Source of the DNA: Lepas anatifera
Taxonomy: Eukaryota; Arthropoda; Thecostraca; Lepadidae
Direction: 5' to 3'
Length of the DNA stretch: 64,000 bases
Assembly: GCA_034440635.1 (NCBI GenBank)
Contig: JAOTON010000961.1
Span: 1 to 64,000, forward strand
Under the pieces are notes generated by a model. That model made no database searches, had not been told where the DNA came from, and saw only the letters and a program-made list of their open reading frames with translations. The stretch's first letter is position 1. Each line of letters starts with the position of its first letter. Below, piece by piece: positions 35,646 through 47,256 of the stretch. Position numbers and translations under genes: made by a program.

Positions 35646-35708
35646 GGGTCGACTCAGGCCCCCCGTCAAGGCGAAGGTGGCTCAGACCCCCGTCAATGCG
35701 CGTGTTAA
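35646..35708. mobile_element. Solo right end of a TTAA element
   Basis: GGCGAAGGTGGCTCAGACC followed by CGTCAATGCGCGTGTTAA (ends 35708), identical in plan to the right ends at 9548 and 25949. No AGGTCA interior is attached. Confidence 0.7.
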
Positions 35709-35709
35709 A

Positions 35710-36115
35710 CTTTTGCAAGCCAATAACAGTGCCAGAGTAATTATTTTCCACCAATTCAAGTCTTTACCTAATATTAGTTAACCTAACTCTTCAAATACAC
35801 AACCTAATAATAATTTCTACAGTACTACCGGAACTAGGTCAACATCTACCGCAACCGGTGGTGACACGATCAACCCAAAGCGATAGCGCGTTAGTGCTGT
35901 CGCCTTTACATACGAATCACTAAGAAGCGTTGCTCCCGTGAGCACCAGAAAATCAGCCGTAGACATCAGTCTACACCTCACCCGATCTCAAAAACACGAT
36001 CCACCGATCCGAAAAAGAATACCAATGTGGAAACAGCAGTACAAAGTCAGTCAACAGCTCGAGAAGTCAAGTGCTGTAAAGCAAAATAACTGAGAACAAC
36101 ACGTTTTCCACTATC
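35710..36115. other. No gene seen
   Basis: Unique sequence without long frames. Confidence 0.4.
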
Positions 36116-36745
36116 ACTTCAACAGCCTCTGAAGCCTGAACCAGGCTGTGCCCCGCAAAAAAGCCGTGGAATGGTTTTGTCTTTCATGTTTCCTGGCTTA
36201 CATACTGGTTATAAGCAAAATCATTTGTCCCCGATTTTGGTGATCATGTTAAAGTCAAGTGCATTTAATGCACTACGGCAAAAATTGATTTTTACGGCAC
36301 ATTTTGTGCTCCATCTCAAGAACATAACGCGATAGACCAATATATAGACCTGTTTCGGAATGGTCTCGGTAAAGGCTTTTAAATGATGTATGATTTGACG
36401 TGATTTGGTCCACGGGAGCGAATATCATTCTGTCGACCTCGGGATACCATGGATTTGACGCTGACTTCAACAGCCTCTGGGGCTTGAACCAAGCTGTGGC
36501 CCGCAAAAAAGCCGTGGAATGTTTTTGTATTTCATGTTTCCTGGCTTACATACTGGTTTAAAGCGAAATCAATTGTCCCCGATTCTGGTGATCCTTTGGG
36601 TCCCACGTTAAAGTCAATGGTATTTAATGCATAACGGCTAAAATCGATGTTTACGGCACATTTTGTGCTCTATGTCAAGAACACCACGCGATATGAAGAC
36701 CTGTTTCTGAGCGGCCTCGGCAAGGGCTTTCAAATGATGTGTGAT
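36116..36745. repeat. Tandem duplication of ~345 bp
   Basis: The block starting ACTTCAACAGCCTCTG at 36116 recurs at 36464. Both contain CCGTGGAATG, CATGTTTCCTGGCTTACAT, TTTACGGCACATTTTGTGCT and a final AAATGATGT-TGATTTGA. Identity is high but interrupted by indels. Confidence 0.85.
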
Positions 36746-36949
36746 TTGATGCAATTATAAAAATGCTGAATATAATCTGAATATCGAACTCCTGCTGTTT
36801 TCACAGACATTGCTACATGAGCGTATTTTCAGACCTGGATCAATAGCTTAGGAGGACATGACGACGAAGCTTTTATTTTGATACCATTACATTTAGAGTG
36901 TTATTACGAATCGGTGGATGTGCATTTTGACTATGCTAGATCAGATAGT

Positions 36950-37309
36950 GACTTTGACCTGGCCTCAGGTCAGGTCATTTTTGTATTTTGACCTAGTATA
37001 GTCCTATTGTACATCATTCATGTACATCATTTGCCGTAACAAGAGGAAGCGAATGGTGCCCAAACTATTCTAATACCACTCAGTCGGAGGCTAGAGCCCC
37101 GAAACTATGCCGCCTTTTTTACCTGTCATGACCTCAATACTGACCGGAGTCAAAAAGTGATTAATGTAGTTTCTTCATGACTTTGTATGAGCTATCCACC
37201 AGCGCTCGAATTTTTCCACTATCCTGTATGGGAGCCGAGTTCGAGGGGGGGTGAACACCCTCCCCCTCCATGGCGAGGTTGGCTCGGAAGCCCACCGGGG
37301 TGGGTGTTA
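36950..37309. mobile_element. AGGTCA-rich element remnant, right part
   Basis: A half-site cluster at 36955-37000 and a final block (GGGGGGGTGAACACCC palindrome near 37245, then GGCGAGGTTGGCTCGGAAG, then GGGTGGGTGTTAC) follow the plan of the TTAA elements with diverged sequence. The left end is not found. Confidence 0.55.
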
Positions 37310-37415
37310 CCTGCATAGCCGGAGACTTTTCCGGGGCAATGGGGAGGCTCAAGTCCCATAGCCAATTAGCCACCCTCCCCAAATGAGGTTCTGGGTCCAA
37401 CATGTTTGGACCATA

Positions 37416-37505
37416 GGAGGATCCAGGGGGGGCAAAGGGGGCACGTGCCCCCGATGGCTACTTTGCGCCCCCTGAAATGGCGCCCCCCTGAAACGTCGCT
37501 TCCCA
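37416..37505. mobile_element. hAT-like terminus remnant
   Basis: GGATCCAGGGGGGCAAAGGG followed by a palindrome GGGGGCACGTGCCCCC. Similar G-rich ends occur at 54176, 58960 and 63343. No duplication seen. Confidence 0.3.
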
Positions 37506-37509
37506 CCCC

Positions 37510-37800
37510 CGTGAGGGTTAGAAATGCATGAGGGTTAGAGAGCATGAGGGTTAGAAAGTCCTTATTTGAGTATTTTGTTTTGTGAGCTGTGTGAACTCTT
37601 GCTATTTTTAACTCCCTGTTGTAGATATTGGGTTTTGTAGACGGTTTAGTTTCCTCTTACGAAGCATTTTGTAGACTTTATGAACTGTAGATAATATAAT
37701 TGTAGACGATTTGAGTTGTAGACGATTCTGGTCGTAGACGTTTTATCCTTAGAGGAATTGTAGTGTAGGCGTTTTGAGCTGTAGGCGATTCCCGTATTTA
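37510..37800. repeat. Degenerate 16-20-bp repeats (GAGGGTTAGA; TTGTAGACGATTT)
   Basis: Three ATGAGGGTTAGA units are followed by about ten drifted TTGTAGACG-TTT units every 16-20 bases. The latter look like reverse complements of the AAATCGCCCACA repeat at 32690-32985. The rest, to 38290, shows no gene. Confidence 0.6.
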
Positions 37801-38355
37801 CCACAGCTTTATCGGGAGGATTTAACGCGAGCGTTCATTGTTTGTTTAGTTTTTCATTGAGGTGGTGCAGGGATTCGGTTCGACGCGGCGTAGTATGTAT
37901 GTATTTCTAAGCTTAATTTGTCACAGGATTGTGCTTCAGAATGCACTGGGGCAGGAATTGTCACTCAAAATGTCAAATGTTAAAATATTGAGTCCTGTTT
38001 TTTGTGTTTGAAACCTCGCTTATTGCCTCAATTATGACTACTCATGAAGGACATACCTTCAAAATGAAACGCCTTCAGACCCTTCATCTCACTCCTATCT
38101 TCACATGTAGCACCTATCTTCATTCCTATCCTATGCAGACAGTTTATGTTATGGATTAATGCATTGTAATTGACATTTTATTGAAAGAAATGTGCAGTTA
38201 TTAAATAGTTGATACGATAAATAAATGTATTGGAATTTATGTACTATTAAAGGAAATTTGCATTTTTGTGTACATACTTGGCCACCATTCTGAGTCAGAG
38301 TTGATTCTGACTCAATGTTAATTTGAGTCAGAGTTTTTTTTTGTCAGTCTTATTA

Positions 38356-38361
38356 TTTATT
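38356..38361 (-). promoter_or_regulatory. Poly(A) signal AATAAA for the 38500-39915 gene
   Basis: AATAAA on the minus strand about 140 bases after the stop codon. Confidence 0.5.
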
Positions 38362-38499
38362 GACATCGATAAATTTCCTAGAAATACAAAAAGCTATGTA
38401 CAGAACACGGTGCAAACCGCGTCTGAAACGATGCCGCTCTCAGCATGCAGTGATGGTGTTGGTGACGGTGACTGCGGAAGGCGTGACCGTCACATACCG

Positions 38500-39915
38500 T
38501 TACTGGTGCAGGGTGGTGGTGGTGAAGATCCGCGTCACCGTAGTTATGGTGCTGGTACTGGTGATCACGTGCGGCACCGTCACGGTCGTCTCCTCGCGAT
38601 GCTCCAGCACTCGCGTCTCCACGTTGGAGATAGAGTGCGGCTGATGAGAGGTGACATAGCTGGTCGCAGTCACCAAGTACGGCGTGTACTCTGTCTTGGT
38701 CCAGAAATAGTCCCTGGTGTCCGTGAAAATGTGCAGCTTGGTGGAGCGGACGAGCACGTCTGTGTAACCGACGCGGTTGACGTCCACAGTGCGGCGCTGC
38801 GTGCGCACCAGTGTCTCCGTCACAGACACGTCCGGCAGCACGATGGTGGAGGTGGCGGTGATGTAGACCGGCTGCGGGTACCGCTCCGTCTCCTGCATGG
38901 TCAGCAGCAGGGTGCTGGGCAGAAGCAGGTGCTGGGTGTTGTAGACGGTCTTTGGGAGGTATTCAACCGCCTCACGCACGACGTGCGTGATGGGAGGATC
39001 ACACTGATCGTGAGAGTAGGACGGTTCCAACCGCACGCGAGAGCCACCAAAGAAGGTGCCCCGAGACTGGGACGAGCTGCCCTGAGACGATCCCGCCTGC
39101 TGAGAAGAGGTGGACTGCTCCGACGAGCCAGACTGCGACGAGCCAGACTGTTGTGACGAGTCAAACTGCTGTGATGAGCCAGACTGCTGTGATGAGCCAG
39201 ACTGCTGTGATGAGCCAGACTGCTGCGAGCTCGATCCCCGAGAGGAGCTAGACTGCTGGAAGGCGAACCGAGATGAGCTTGATTGGTGAACGTTAGAATT
39301 CAGCTGGAAGGTGCCGGCAGACTGCTGGGATGAGCCAGACTGCTCAGAAGATCCGCCGGACAGCCCGAAATGATGGCGCAAGAACTGGCAAAAAGGAGAG
39401 CCTGCCTGATCGCCTGCACAGTTGTACGCTTGTCTCCTGACCCGACGCATCATCGCATCGGCAAGGACGTCTGCGGTGTGCTGATCGGGCTCTTCGGATA
39501 TCATTTTAACCATCTCTTCCTCAGAGAACACCTGCATCATTTCGTCAAAAGCCTTGTCTAGTTCCTCGATCTCGGCCGCACCCTCTGCGTCCTCCACGTC
39601 CAGGAGGGTGTTCAGGGGCTCGGGCAGGGCTGATGGGTGCTCGCCTCGGGAGGTGGCGCCTGCAGGAACTGGGCGTCCAGGTCACCAAAGTTCTCCAGTC
39701 CGTGGCCGTCCTGATCGTCGTCCTCCACTGTATTGGCGAGGAACAGTTCGTCGTCGTCATCCACGACGCTGTCGTCCTCATCTCCGAACGGCAGCTGCCT
39801 CTGCACGCGATGGAGCGGTGTCTCGTGGGAGCCGGTGGGGTCGGAGTCCTGCCCGCATCGAGGGCATGCCGCCGGCCACCACCACCAGCGCAAGTATAAT
39901 CCACCAGTTCCCCAT
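38500..39915 (-). CDS. Putative secreted Ser/Gln-rich, Thr/Val-rich protein (frame broken twice)
   Basis: ATG 39915 opens a signal-peptide-like start (MGNWWIILALVVVAGG). This frame hits a stop at about 39780, while a neighbouring frame carries an acidic segment (DEDDSVVDDDDELFLANT) down to about 39640. The first frame then resumes (EPLNTLLDVEDAEGAAEIEE) and runs to the stop at 38500. The C-terminal 365 codons contain a helical acidic stretch, a two-Cys loop (NCAGDQAGSPFCQF), a low-complexity SSQQSG tract (about 39060-39370), and about 190 residues rich in alternating Thr/Val (TSTSTITTVTRIFTTTT). The plan suggests an extracellular-matrix or cuticle-type protein; no named family is recognised. 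The two compensating frame changes could be assembly errors or decay. Confidence 0.65.
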
Positions 39916-40009
39916 CTCTGTTCAATCCACCGCTCGGCAGGTGCACTCTCCCTGAAGTCAGACGCAAGCTCTGCAGGAGTTGAGTCAACTCAGCTCTGAA
40001 TTTCAGTTT

Positions 40010-40016
40010 TTTTATA
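40010..40016 (-). promoter_or_regulatory. TATA box of the secreted-protein gene
   Basis: TATAAAA on the minus strand, 95 bases before ATG 39915. A start of transcription near 39980-39985 would fall at a TGAGTCA motif. Confidence 0.55.
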
Positions 40017-40040
40017 CATTTTGTTCAAGTTATTCCTAGT

Positions 40041-40272
40041 ATGACTGCTGGAGTTGGAGTCTCACTTAAGTCATCAAGGGACTTGTCACGGAGACCCCGA
40101 CTCCACAACCCGAACGAGCAACTCCCTCAATGGAGGGTTAATTTAGAAGCCAAAGTTTACCGTCCCACAAAGCACAGGGACGTCCGCCCCTCTCAGGTCA
40201 CTCTCTCACCAGTCAGTTGCCCGCCGACCTGTACGTCAGGTAAACTATTGAGCACTGGAGCGTCTCAGGGAA
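40041..40272. other. No gene seen
   Basis: Upstream flank of the secreted-protein gene with GAGTC-rich sequence; nothing else supported. Confidence 0.4.
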
Positions 40273-40362
40273 ACCAATCCCAAGCCTGGGCATGCACTGC
40301 CATTGCATGCTTCTGAGCAGCAGGCCGGAGCCCAATGCTCTACCAACTGAGCTACTGGGGCG
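40273..40362 (-). mobile_element. tRNA-derived SINE-like head
   Basis: The minus strand begins GCCCCAGTAGCTCAGTTGG and TAGAGCATTGGGCTCC, a very good tRNA 5' half with an A box at 40337-40354. No clean B box follows, so this is not a complete tRNA. Confidence 0.55.
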
Positions 40363-40479
40363 GCGCCTGCGTTGAGTTGAGTCGGCTCACTATTTTTAAC
40401 ACAGTGAGTGGAGTCAGAAACAGAGTCAGCCTTTAAGCTGTGAGGCAGAGTTGAGTTGACTCAAAATTTTTTTGAGTTA

Positions 40480-41470
40480 TCAACAGGTCTGCCCCTGGTC
40501 TTAGAATTGACAGACAGAGCCCCGAAGATCTCATTTGGCGACAGGCAAGACTTTCCGTTAAACATTTTCCAGCACTGTATCATGTCGGCACATAGAAGTC
40601 GGCCTTGCACAGAATACAAGTTGAGGGCATGCAGGCGTTCACTATAGCTTAACAGTCCAAGTCAATCTATCTGTTTCGTCCACCGCCTCTGAATATTTTC
40701 TAGCAAGGGCATGTTGGTGGTGTAACCTGAGTACTATACTCATGAGCAATACTCAATTATGGGGCGGATATGAGAGGTCAACAGAAAAAGCATGAAATCC
40801 TTAGTACAGCTAACTGTTAAATTTAAGAAACTCTGAGTTAGGCCACCGGCCTTGTGAGTCACAGTGTGAATATGGGTGTGGAATTTGAGATCAGTGTCCA
40901 CAGTGACACCAAGGTCCATGTGGGGAAGGTACCGTCGATATTGGAGACCCATTTAGGAGGTATGCTGGATGAAGCAAGTCATTCTGTGGTCAAGAATATT
41001 GAATAACTGCACATTTCTTGGAATTCATATGTAGGCCCCATGAGAGAGCAGTCTGATGCAGGGTGTCAAAATCATTTTGAACATTCTGGGTGGAGGTGGC
41101 ATGACTGTCCTGTGACCTCAGGGCATCCTCACTTATACAAGCATATATTTTCAAGTCATCTGCAAATATCTTATAGCTTGAGGTCAACTGGCATGCAATG
41201 CTATTGATGTAGATTAAAACAGCAGGGGGCCCAGGACGGAGCCCTGGGGAACTCCGCTAAGGACATTTTTCAGAACTAAGGCATCCTTTTACACCTACAG
41301 TTATCTTTCTGTCAGTAAGGAATGAGGATATTCAACAAAGTACATTTCCTTGAGTTCCAAGGGAGTCTAGTTTGGCAATTATCAGGTTGTGACAAACAAC
41401 ATAAAAAGCCTTGCTAAAATCAAACAAGATGACATCACATATTGCTCCTTTGTCTGTCAATCTAGATACT
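40480..41470 (-). pseudogene. CR1-like non-LTR retrotransposon relic, reverse transcriptase
   Basis: On the minus strand the pieces read in order: ILFDFSKAF near 41430, LSGVPQGSVLGPLLF near 41265, FADDLKIYACISEDALRSQ at about 41150 (the FADD catalytic motif), LSWGLHMNSKKCAVIQYS near 41010, DLGVTVDTDLKFHTHI at about 40900, and SHIRPIIEYCS at about 40750. A further stretch to 40480 resembles the usual C-terminal region. Frameshifts (for example just after GPLLF) break it. The order is that of CR1/L2-type ORF2; no endonuclease domain is seen. Confidence 0.85.
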
Positions 41471-41479
41471 GTTTCACAG

Positions 41480-43945
41480 TGTCCCAAAACCTGGGGTGCT
41501 GGGTGCAGAACGACACCCAGTCATGCAGAATTTTCCACTCACTATATATTTTTTGCTGAATTTTCCCCTCACTTCCAACAATACTTACTACTATTTAATT
41601 TTACTCAGCAATACTTACTACAAAGGCCAGTTCCATTATCTCCTCTACCAACGTCCACTGGAAAAAGAGAGCAGCAGAATCGACAAAGAGATCGCCAAAT
41701 TAACTCGGCTCTCATGCGCTTCTCTGGCTTTTCTGCAAGAAAATCTTGCATCCTTATATCCACCGATTTCAGTGGAACAACTGAATCGAAATTCTGGCGC
41801 GGGCAAGACGCTCAGTGCCCCCGCCCCACCGGAGAAAGTTCCAATGGGTGAACACCGCCACTAAATTCCACCACTCACAAAACTGGTGAGTGGAAAATTA
41901 GACACCCTAGCCTTGTGTTGCCAAAAAAATGAGCTGACCGCTTTGAAAGATACATTTCTGGAAAGCAGTTTATCTGTGCACATGACTTCTAGGCTTACGT
42001 CCTTGAAAAGTTGTTTTTGTATTTTTGGTACCGAGAATAGTGAAACACCATTTTTGGTCATCTTGTTGTTAAAAGCAATTATCTTGAAATTTGTATGCTA
42101 AGCAGCATATTTTGTTGACATTGTATGGTAGAAAATTGACCATTCATTTCGAAGAAAATAATTTTTATCCATATCAGCCCTTCATTGCTGCGTCCTCGCC
42201 CTGTGACACCCAAATCCACTCACGACACCCTACGACACCCTAGGCATAAATACGCTGCTATTTAAGTTCAACTGAAAGTGTCCGGTACTTGAATACATTG
42301 AAACTCTACATTTTCATGAAATGATTTTTTTGGGCAACAAGAATGCATTCAGTTACCCTTCAAACATCTGCACTTTTTTGTATGGCTGGTCTACGGCGTG
42401 GACTTACCAAATCGCCGTCTTTACATCTAGTAAATAAAAGCGGCATCTTTAGGCTTTTTGAAAGCCCGGTTTCATATTCGTTATTGACAAAACATTGTTA
42501 GTCTTCCTCTTGGTGTGCTTTTAGTTGTATAATTTTCTAGTCTATAAGGATTTAGAAAATTAATTTAGAGCAATTTTTGAAATGCAAATTATGTTGCTCA
42601 TGCGACCGGCAAGCGGAAAGCGATCAGAAATTGAAATTAGTAGTTGCTCTGACGCTGTCGCAACCCGCCGCGCCTGGCTGATTGTAGACGAAAGGAAGAA
42701 ACAACGCACACAGAAAAAGGAGGCTGGCTGTAGCTTCGATTAGATATTGATAGAAAGCACCATATTCATATGAAGGTGAGTATATATGTGAAAAGAAGCA
42801 GGGGAATTGACAGGTAAAGAAAAGAAACTTTTAGCAAGAGTCTGGAAGAGTTTATTGCCGTGATAAAAAAGTTTGTAGTTTCGTTTGGGTTCGTTAGGTG
42901 TAAACCTCTACTGGGCTCTACTGGGCCCCAGCATAGGTGTATGCGAGGTGCAGTGATTGAGGTCAGGAGTGGCCTCCAAAATTCCGATAACTATACGTAT
43001 AGGTATAGGAGGGGCGTTGTCCCGGACAGAAAAACTATACAGTGTATGCTTAGACAATTAATTTTGGCACTAGGTATTGCATGAAAAAATCCCTTTTCAT
43101 TTTTTACCACCTGCCGATCTCGGAGGCCCCCTCTGCAGAGTTGGTCTAAGGGGGCCCCGATATTTCGTCTCAGGGGCCCTTTAGAGCTGGTCGTGTGGGA
43201 GAGGAGAGGAGGGGCACAAGAGTTGGTCCAGGGAAGCCCCCCAAGAGTTGATCTTCCTCCCACAAATGATAGTCTTGGTGGCTCCCAAAGTTCTTTCCCC
43301 CAAAGGTTGGTCTCAGAAGCCCCCAAAAAGCTTTTTATTTGTGGAAATTCACCAATTCCTAAAAAAATTGAAGACTGCATCAGGGGGTTTCAGTTGGTAC
43401 AGATTTACCTGCTTAACCAAACTTTTTCACATGGTAATGGTTAAACAATGTTGTTTGGGGACGATTTTAAAATATTTACTTTGAGAAAATTAAAGGAAAT
43501 ATCCATCCCTCAGTTCAAACAAGGGCTGTGAGAGTTTACCACCTGAGTACCCAAATTGGAAATTTTTTACTCCGCCATACATTTTGGGGGAATTTTCCAC
43601 TCACTCGCCATACATTCCGAGCTGAATTTTCCACTCGACACCCTAGCACAAAAGCTATTTTGGGTCACTGCATAGGTGGCGCCACGGTTCAATCATCATG
43701 CTGGGAACAACGACGGTGGCGACATCACCCGACAGCGAGTCAATACCAGCCGATCATGTCAGTCTATTCCCGCTGACAATGGCCAAACAGCACAACCGTA
43801 TGCCACCCAGGGGGTCTCCACAGCGGAGGGTCCGTCTTTTGTGTAGAATTACGGGCACTAATTACAATCAGATGACTGGACTGGAACTCATCTCATCTCA
43901 ATCCATCAAGTGACTTGAGCAAAGTAAGGCACCACACTTAGTGCC
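41480..43945. other. Intergenic sequence with scattered short repeats
   Basis: GAATTTTCCACTCAC and GACACCCTAG motifs recur near 41525, 41560, 41885, 42225, 43590 and 43630, suggesting an old transposon with ends near 41490 and 43650. 43100-43330 contains drifted GAGTTGGTC/GGGGCCCC units. No gene is supported. Confidence 0.4.
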
Positions 43946-43947
43946 CG

Positions 43948-44215
43948 CTACAGCGCCATCTTCTTCTTCAGCACCGCGCTGCGTGTGCGGTAGTGAGTTA
44001 TCTGGTACCTCCAGGCGGAGGGGTCACTCCTCGGGTCGTACCCCAGTCGCACCCACATGTTGCGCCAGGGTCCCGTGTTAAAGCAGTTGTCGACCGCCGG
44101 CAGCAGGTACCTGAACCGGTCCTTCAGGCCCCCAGCCGGTAGTAGATGAAGGTGCAGGACATCACCGGCCGCTCCTCGGCTGGTGAAGCTCAAACAGCTG
44201 TTTGAGCTGGCTGAG
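43948..44215 (-). pseudogene. TFIIIC subunit 5 (GTF3C5/Tau95) segment with frame breaks
   Basis: The minus strand contains LKDRFRYLLPAVDNCFNTG followed by PWRNMWVRLGYDPRSDPSA, the hallmark stretch of the TFIIIC5/Tfc1 helix-turn-helix domain. Just upstream, in a second frame, lies EERPVMSCTFIYYRLG (family form: ERPxWS), and in the third frame SQLKQLFEL. TFIIIC5 binds the A box of tRNA genes for RNA polymerase III. Two successive single-base frame changes, and a stop 24 codons after the motif, make it a decayed copy or an exon with assembly errors. The 5' part may reach about 44424. Confidence 0.6.
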
Positions 44216-44523
44216 ATCGTCGGCGAGGCCGCGCTGTTTGGCCTGCGACTCGATGGTAGGCCGGTCGACCAGCGGGAGCCGTGGCATGAGGTCCCGCAGG
44301 GCGGCCGGGCGCCGTACTGCCGCCGCCTGCGGCCCTCCGGTACGCTGGCCAGGCGGTTGTTAGGAGAACGCCGGTAACAGCAGTTCCGACGCGTGTCCAT
44401 GCGAGAGAAGGCCACAGGCAGCATGAAGAGGCTGGCGGGCCGATGACGACGCCAAGTCTTCTCCTGGCCACCCTGGACGATGCAGGGAGGGTCACCGCCT
44501 CAACGCAGAGGCGGCAAAGGCAG

Positions 44524-44713
44524 CGAGGAAAGCCGGCGCCCACCCGGCCAAGGCCGAGGTCGGGGTGAGCGGTTACTCCAGAACGCGCGCAGAAGTACTG
44601 AGGGATGTCGGGCATGATCGCCAGCAGCAGGAGCATCCGTACATCCCCTCCTCGGTGGAGGACGAGACCGAGGAAAGCCGGCGCCCACCCGGCCAGGGCT
44701 GAGGTCGGAGCGG
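44524..44713. repeat. Short direct repeat, ~45 bp
   Basis: The block CGAGGAAAGCCGGCGCCCAC (with its continuation to GAGGTCGG) occurs at 44524-44568 and 44669-44713. GC-rich surroundings (44430-44900) show no supported gene. Confidence 0.7.
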
Positions 44714-44905
44714 GCGATCACACCCTGTAGTCCAGCGCGGTCGCACGGCAGGTCAACGGCAGCTTGGCGACGCCGGACGGGCGGGCGATCACCAGGCCGC
44801 CATCGAATTGGTGCCAGGACAGGATGTCATTCTAATTGGTCTGCATCCTCAGCCTCGCCAAAGGCGTCTCACTCGACCACCAACTGGTCCTGCAACGCAA
44901 TTAAT

Positions 44906-45215
<310 letters not shown>

Positions 45216-47250
45216 GGAAACATAGTTCCGGCAATGCGCCAATTTGCCCTTATTTTAATCTTGGGCCAAAATCATTCCTAATGACTTTGGAGACATCCAT
45301 ACTAATGAGACCCGCTAATATGTCTCATTAAACTGTCATTAGTATGTCGCATTAAACTGAACTGGTGCTCAACATTGCAATTAGGATCTTGCTCAGTACC
45401 CATTCACTATATTTATACAAGCTATCTTCTATGTGCATTTTCATTGGTGTTACTGCAACGTGGTATGACCCATAGTTACTTTTACTCTTGTTTTGAATTT
45501 TCATGTCCGACTTATTGTTTCTGGTGTGAGTATCTAACATGCGACACTCTACAGACAGACAAGTTTATTCCAAAAAGAAAACATGCCCATTGGAGCTGGT
45601 GGATTTCTGAGTAAGCGAGGGTGAGTAAAAGCAACTGGGGCAACAGGCAAGACTATTGTGTGTTCAAGAGCATTTTCAATGTTCATCTATGTAGCATGTT
45701 CAGCCTATCCTTATGAAGTTGGTTGTAGGTGCCATATTGTGTGTGCTATAGGCTGCTGAAGCTTTATGTTACCTCTTAAAAATTTGTTTTAAAAGTCCTC
45801 TTCGTTATATATGTGAAACCTGTTGGTCTGCTCCTGTGGTGCCTTCAACCTTATCTAAGCTTCTTCCAGAGCTTAATGCTCCTTCCAGAGTTCTTTGCAG
45901 TTATTAAACACAAACTTAAAGATTTCAGCAGATAGGGAACCAATGGGAAAATGGCTGTAACCAGCCAATGCGAGAGACAACACTGAGCGCAAATCCGATG
46001 AGCTGTTGGTTCTAGAGCGATGGTTTCTTGTCAGAAGCGGACTGGAGATTGACTGCCCCCGTCAGTTTTTGTTGTTGGTGACGCGTATGCTCGGATGCCA
46101 TGTAATCTGTCTAGTCCGGCCGTTCCTCCTACTGTTTTGGGCATATTGTGATGAATGTGGACCGAGTTTCCGTCCCATTGCCCGCCGGGTGTTTCTTCCA
46201 CACGGCTAGGCCTGTTGGCAGGTCGATATATTTCACGTTCAGCTCCCCCTGCGGGCCGTCTGGCCGTCAATCCGAGCTCCGCGCGCCGACAAATGGGCCA
46301 AAGGTCACAACTAAACGCCGAGGCTAATATGGCGTGACGCTGCCGCTTTTGTCGGGGCACTGGCGCCGCCAAACGACACATTACATGGCGCGCCTGAAAG
46401 CGCGCAAAGAATGGCGGGCGCCCGCAAATGGCATGGCAGGGACCATAATGGCGATGGGGCGGCTGCGGCGGGTCGCGCCACGACTGGAGATGAGATCAAA
46501 GCTTCTGTCCTCGTTACTCGTATTTGCTGTGCGACGGATCGCGAAACAACTGGAAATGAGATGGAAGTTCTGTCATTTGCTGCTAGGATGTGCGGCTCAG
46601 GGGAACTAGGTTGCGGGGTATTTGTGAGGTTATCTTCCAATGCTGGACGTCCTCTTTGTCGTATAAGTAACATGCTGCACGATCGGCTCCGTGGGAGGGT
46701 GCAGTGCCGCCCTCAGCGGTAACGCAGTTTAACGCGAAGTCAATCTCAGCTCTCGTGGTGGGATCAAACTGTGTGGCGCATAACGTAAAGTAAAAGTATC
46801 CTGGCGGAAAAGTGACGCGAGTTGTGTGTCCAAATGATGTGTGAATTGCAGCTGCTGCATCTGCGAAGTGTGCTTAAACTAATAGTTACATATAAGCGTT
46901 GATGGGTGGTCCAGCACTCATTGCTGATCAGCATTACATGGAGTGCAGTTTTTGCGCAGGGGTTACGAAAATGTGTTACAGGTTATATTTGCGGTCACAT
47001 CTTTGTCGTTGCAAAACAGCATGAAGCCAATGGGGAAAGAACGTTTATATCCCTTCTGTAACCCCTAAAGGTTTAATAGCGTTGTTCGTGATTTAAACCG
47101 CCATATCGTGGTCCCCGCACGCTGTCGCCTGCCACAGAGTTGGAATGGGCGAAATTGTGGCCTTATCCGATAGAAAAAGTATCTGAACCCAGTGTTTGCG
47201 CGCCGTGAATTGATCTTTCTTCAGGTATTTGTACAGCTACGGATCTGGTG
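45216..47250. other. Intergenic; CpG-rich core at ~46180-46740
   Basis: 45216-46180 is AT-rich with nothing recognised. 46180-46740 is GC- and CpG-rich with several ATG-initiated short frames and could be a promoter or first exon, but no conserved protein is visible. 46740-47250 holds nothing supported. Confidence 0.35.
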
Positions 47251-47256
47251 TCACGA

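Noticed and set aside
40273..40362. Complete tRNA gene
   Set aside because: A good A box but no B box or 3' half.
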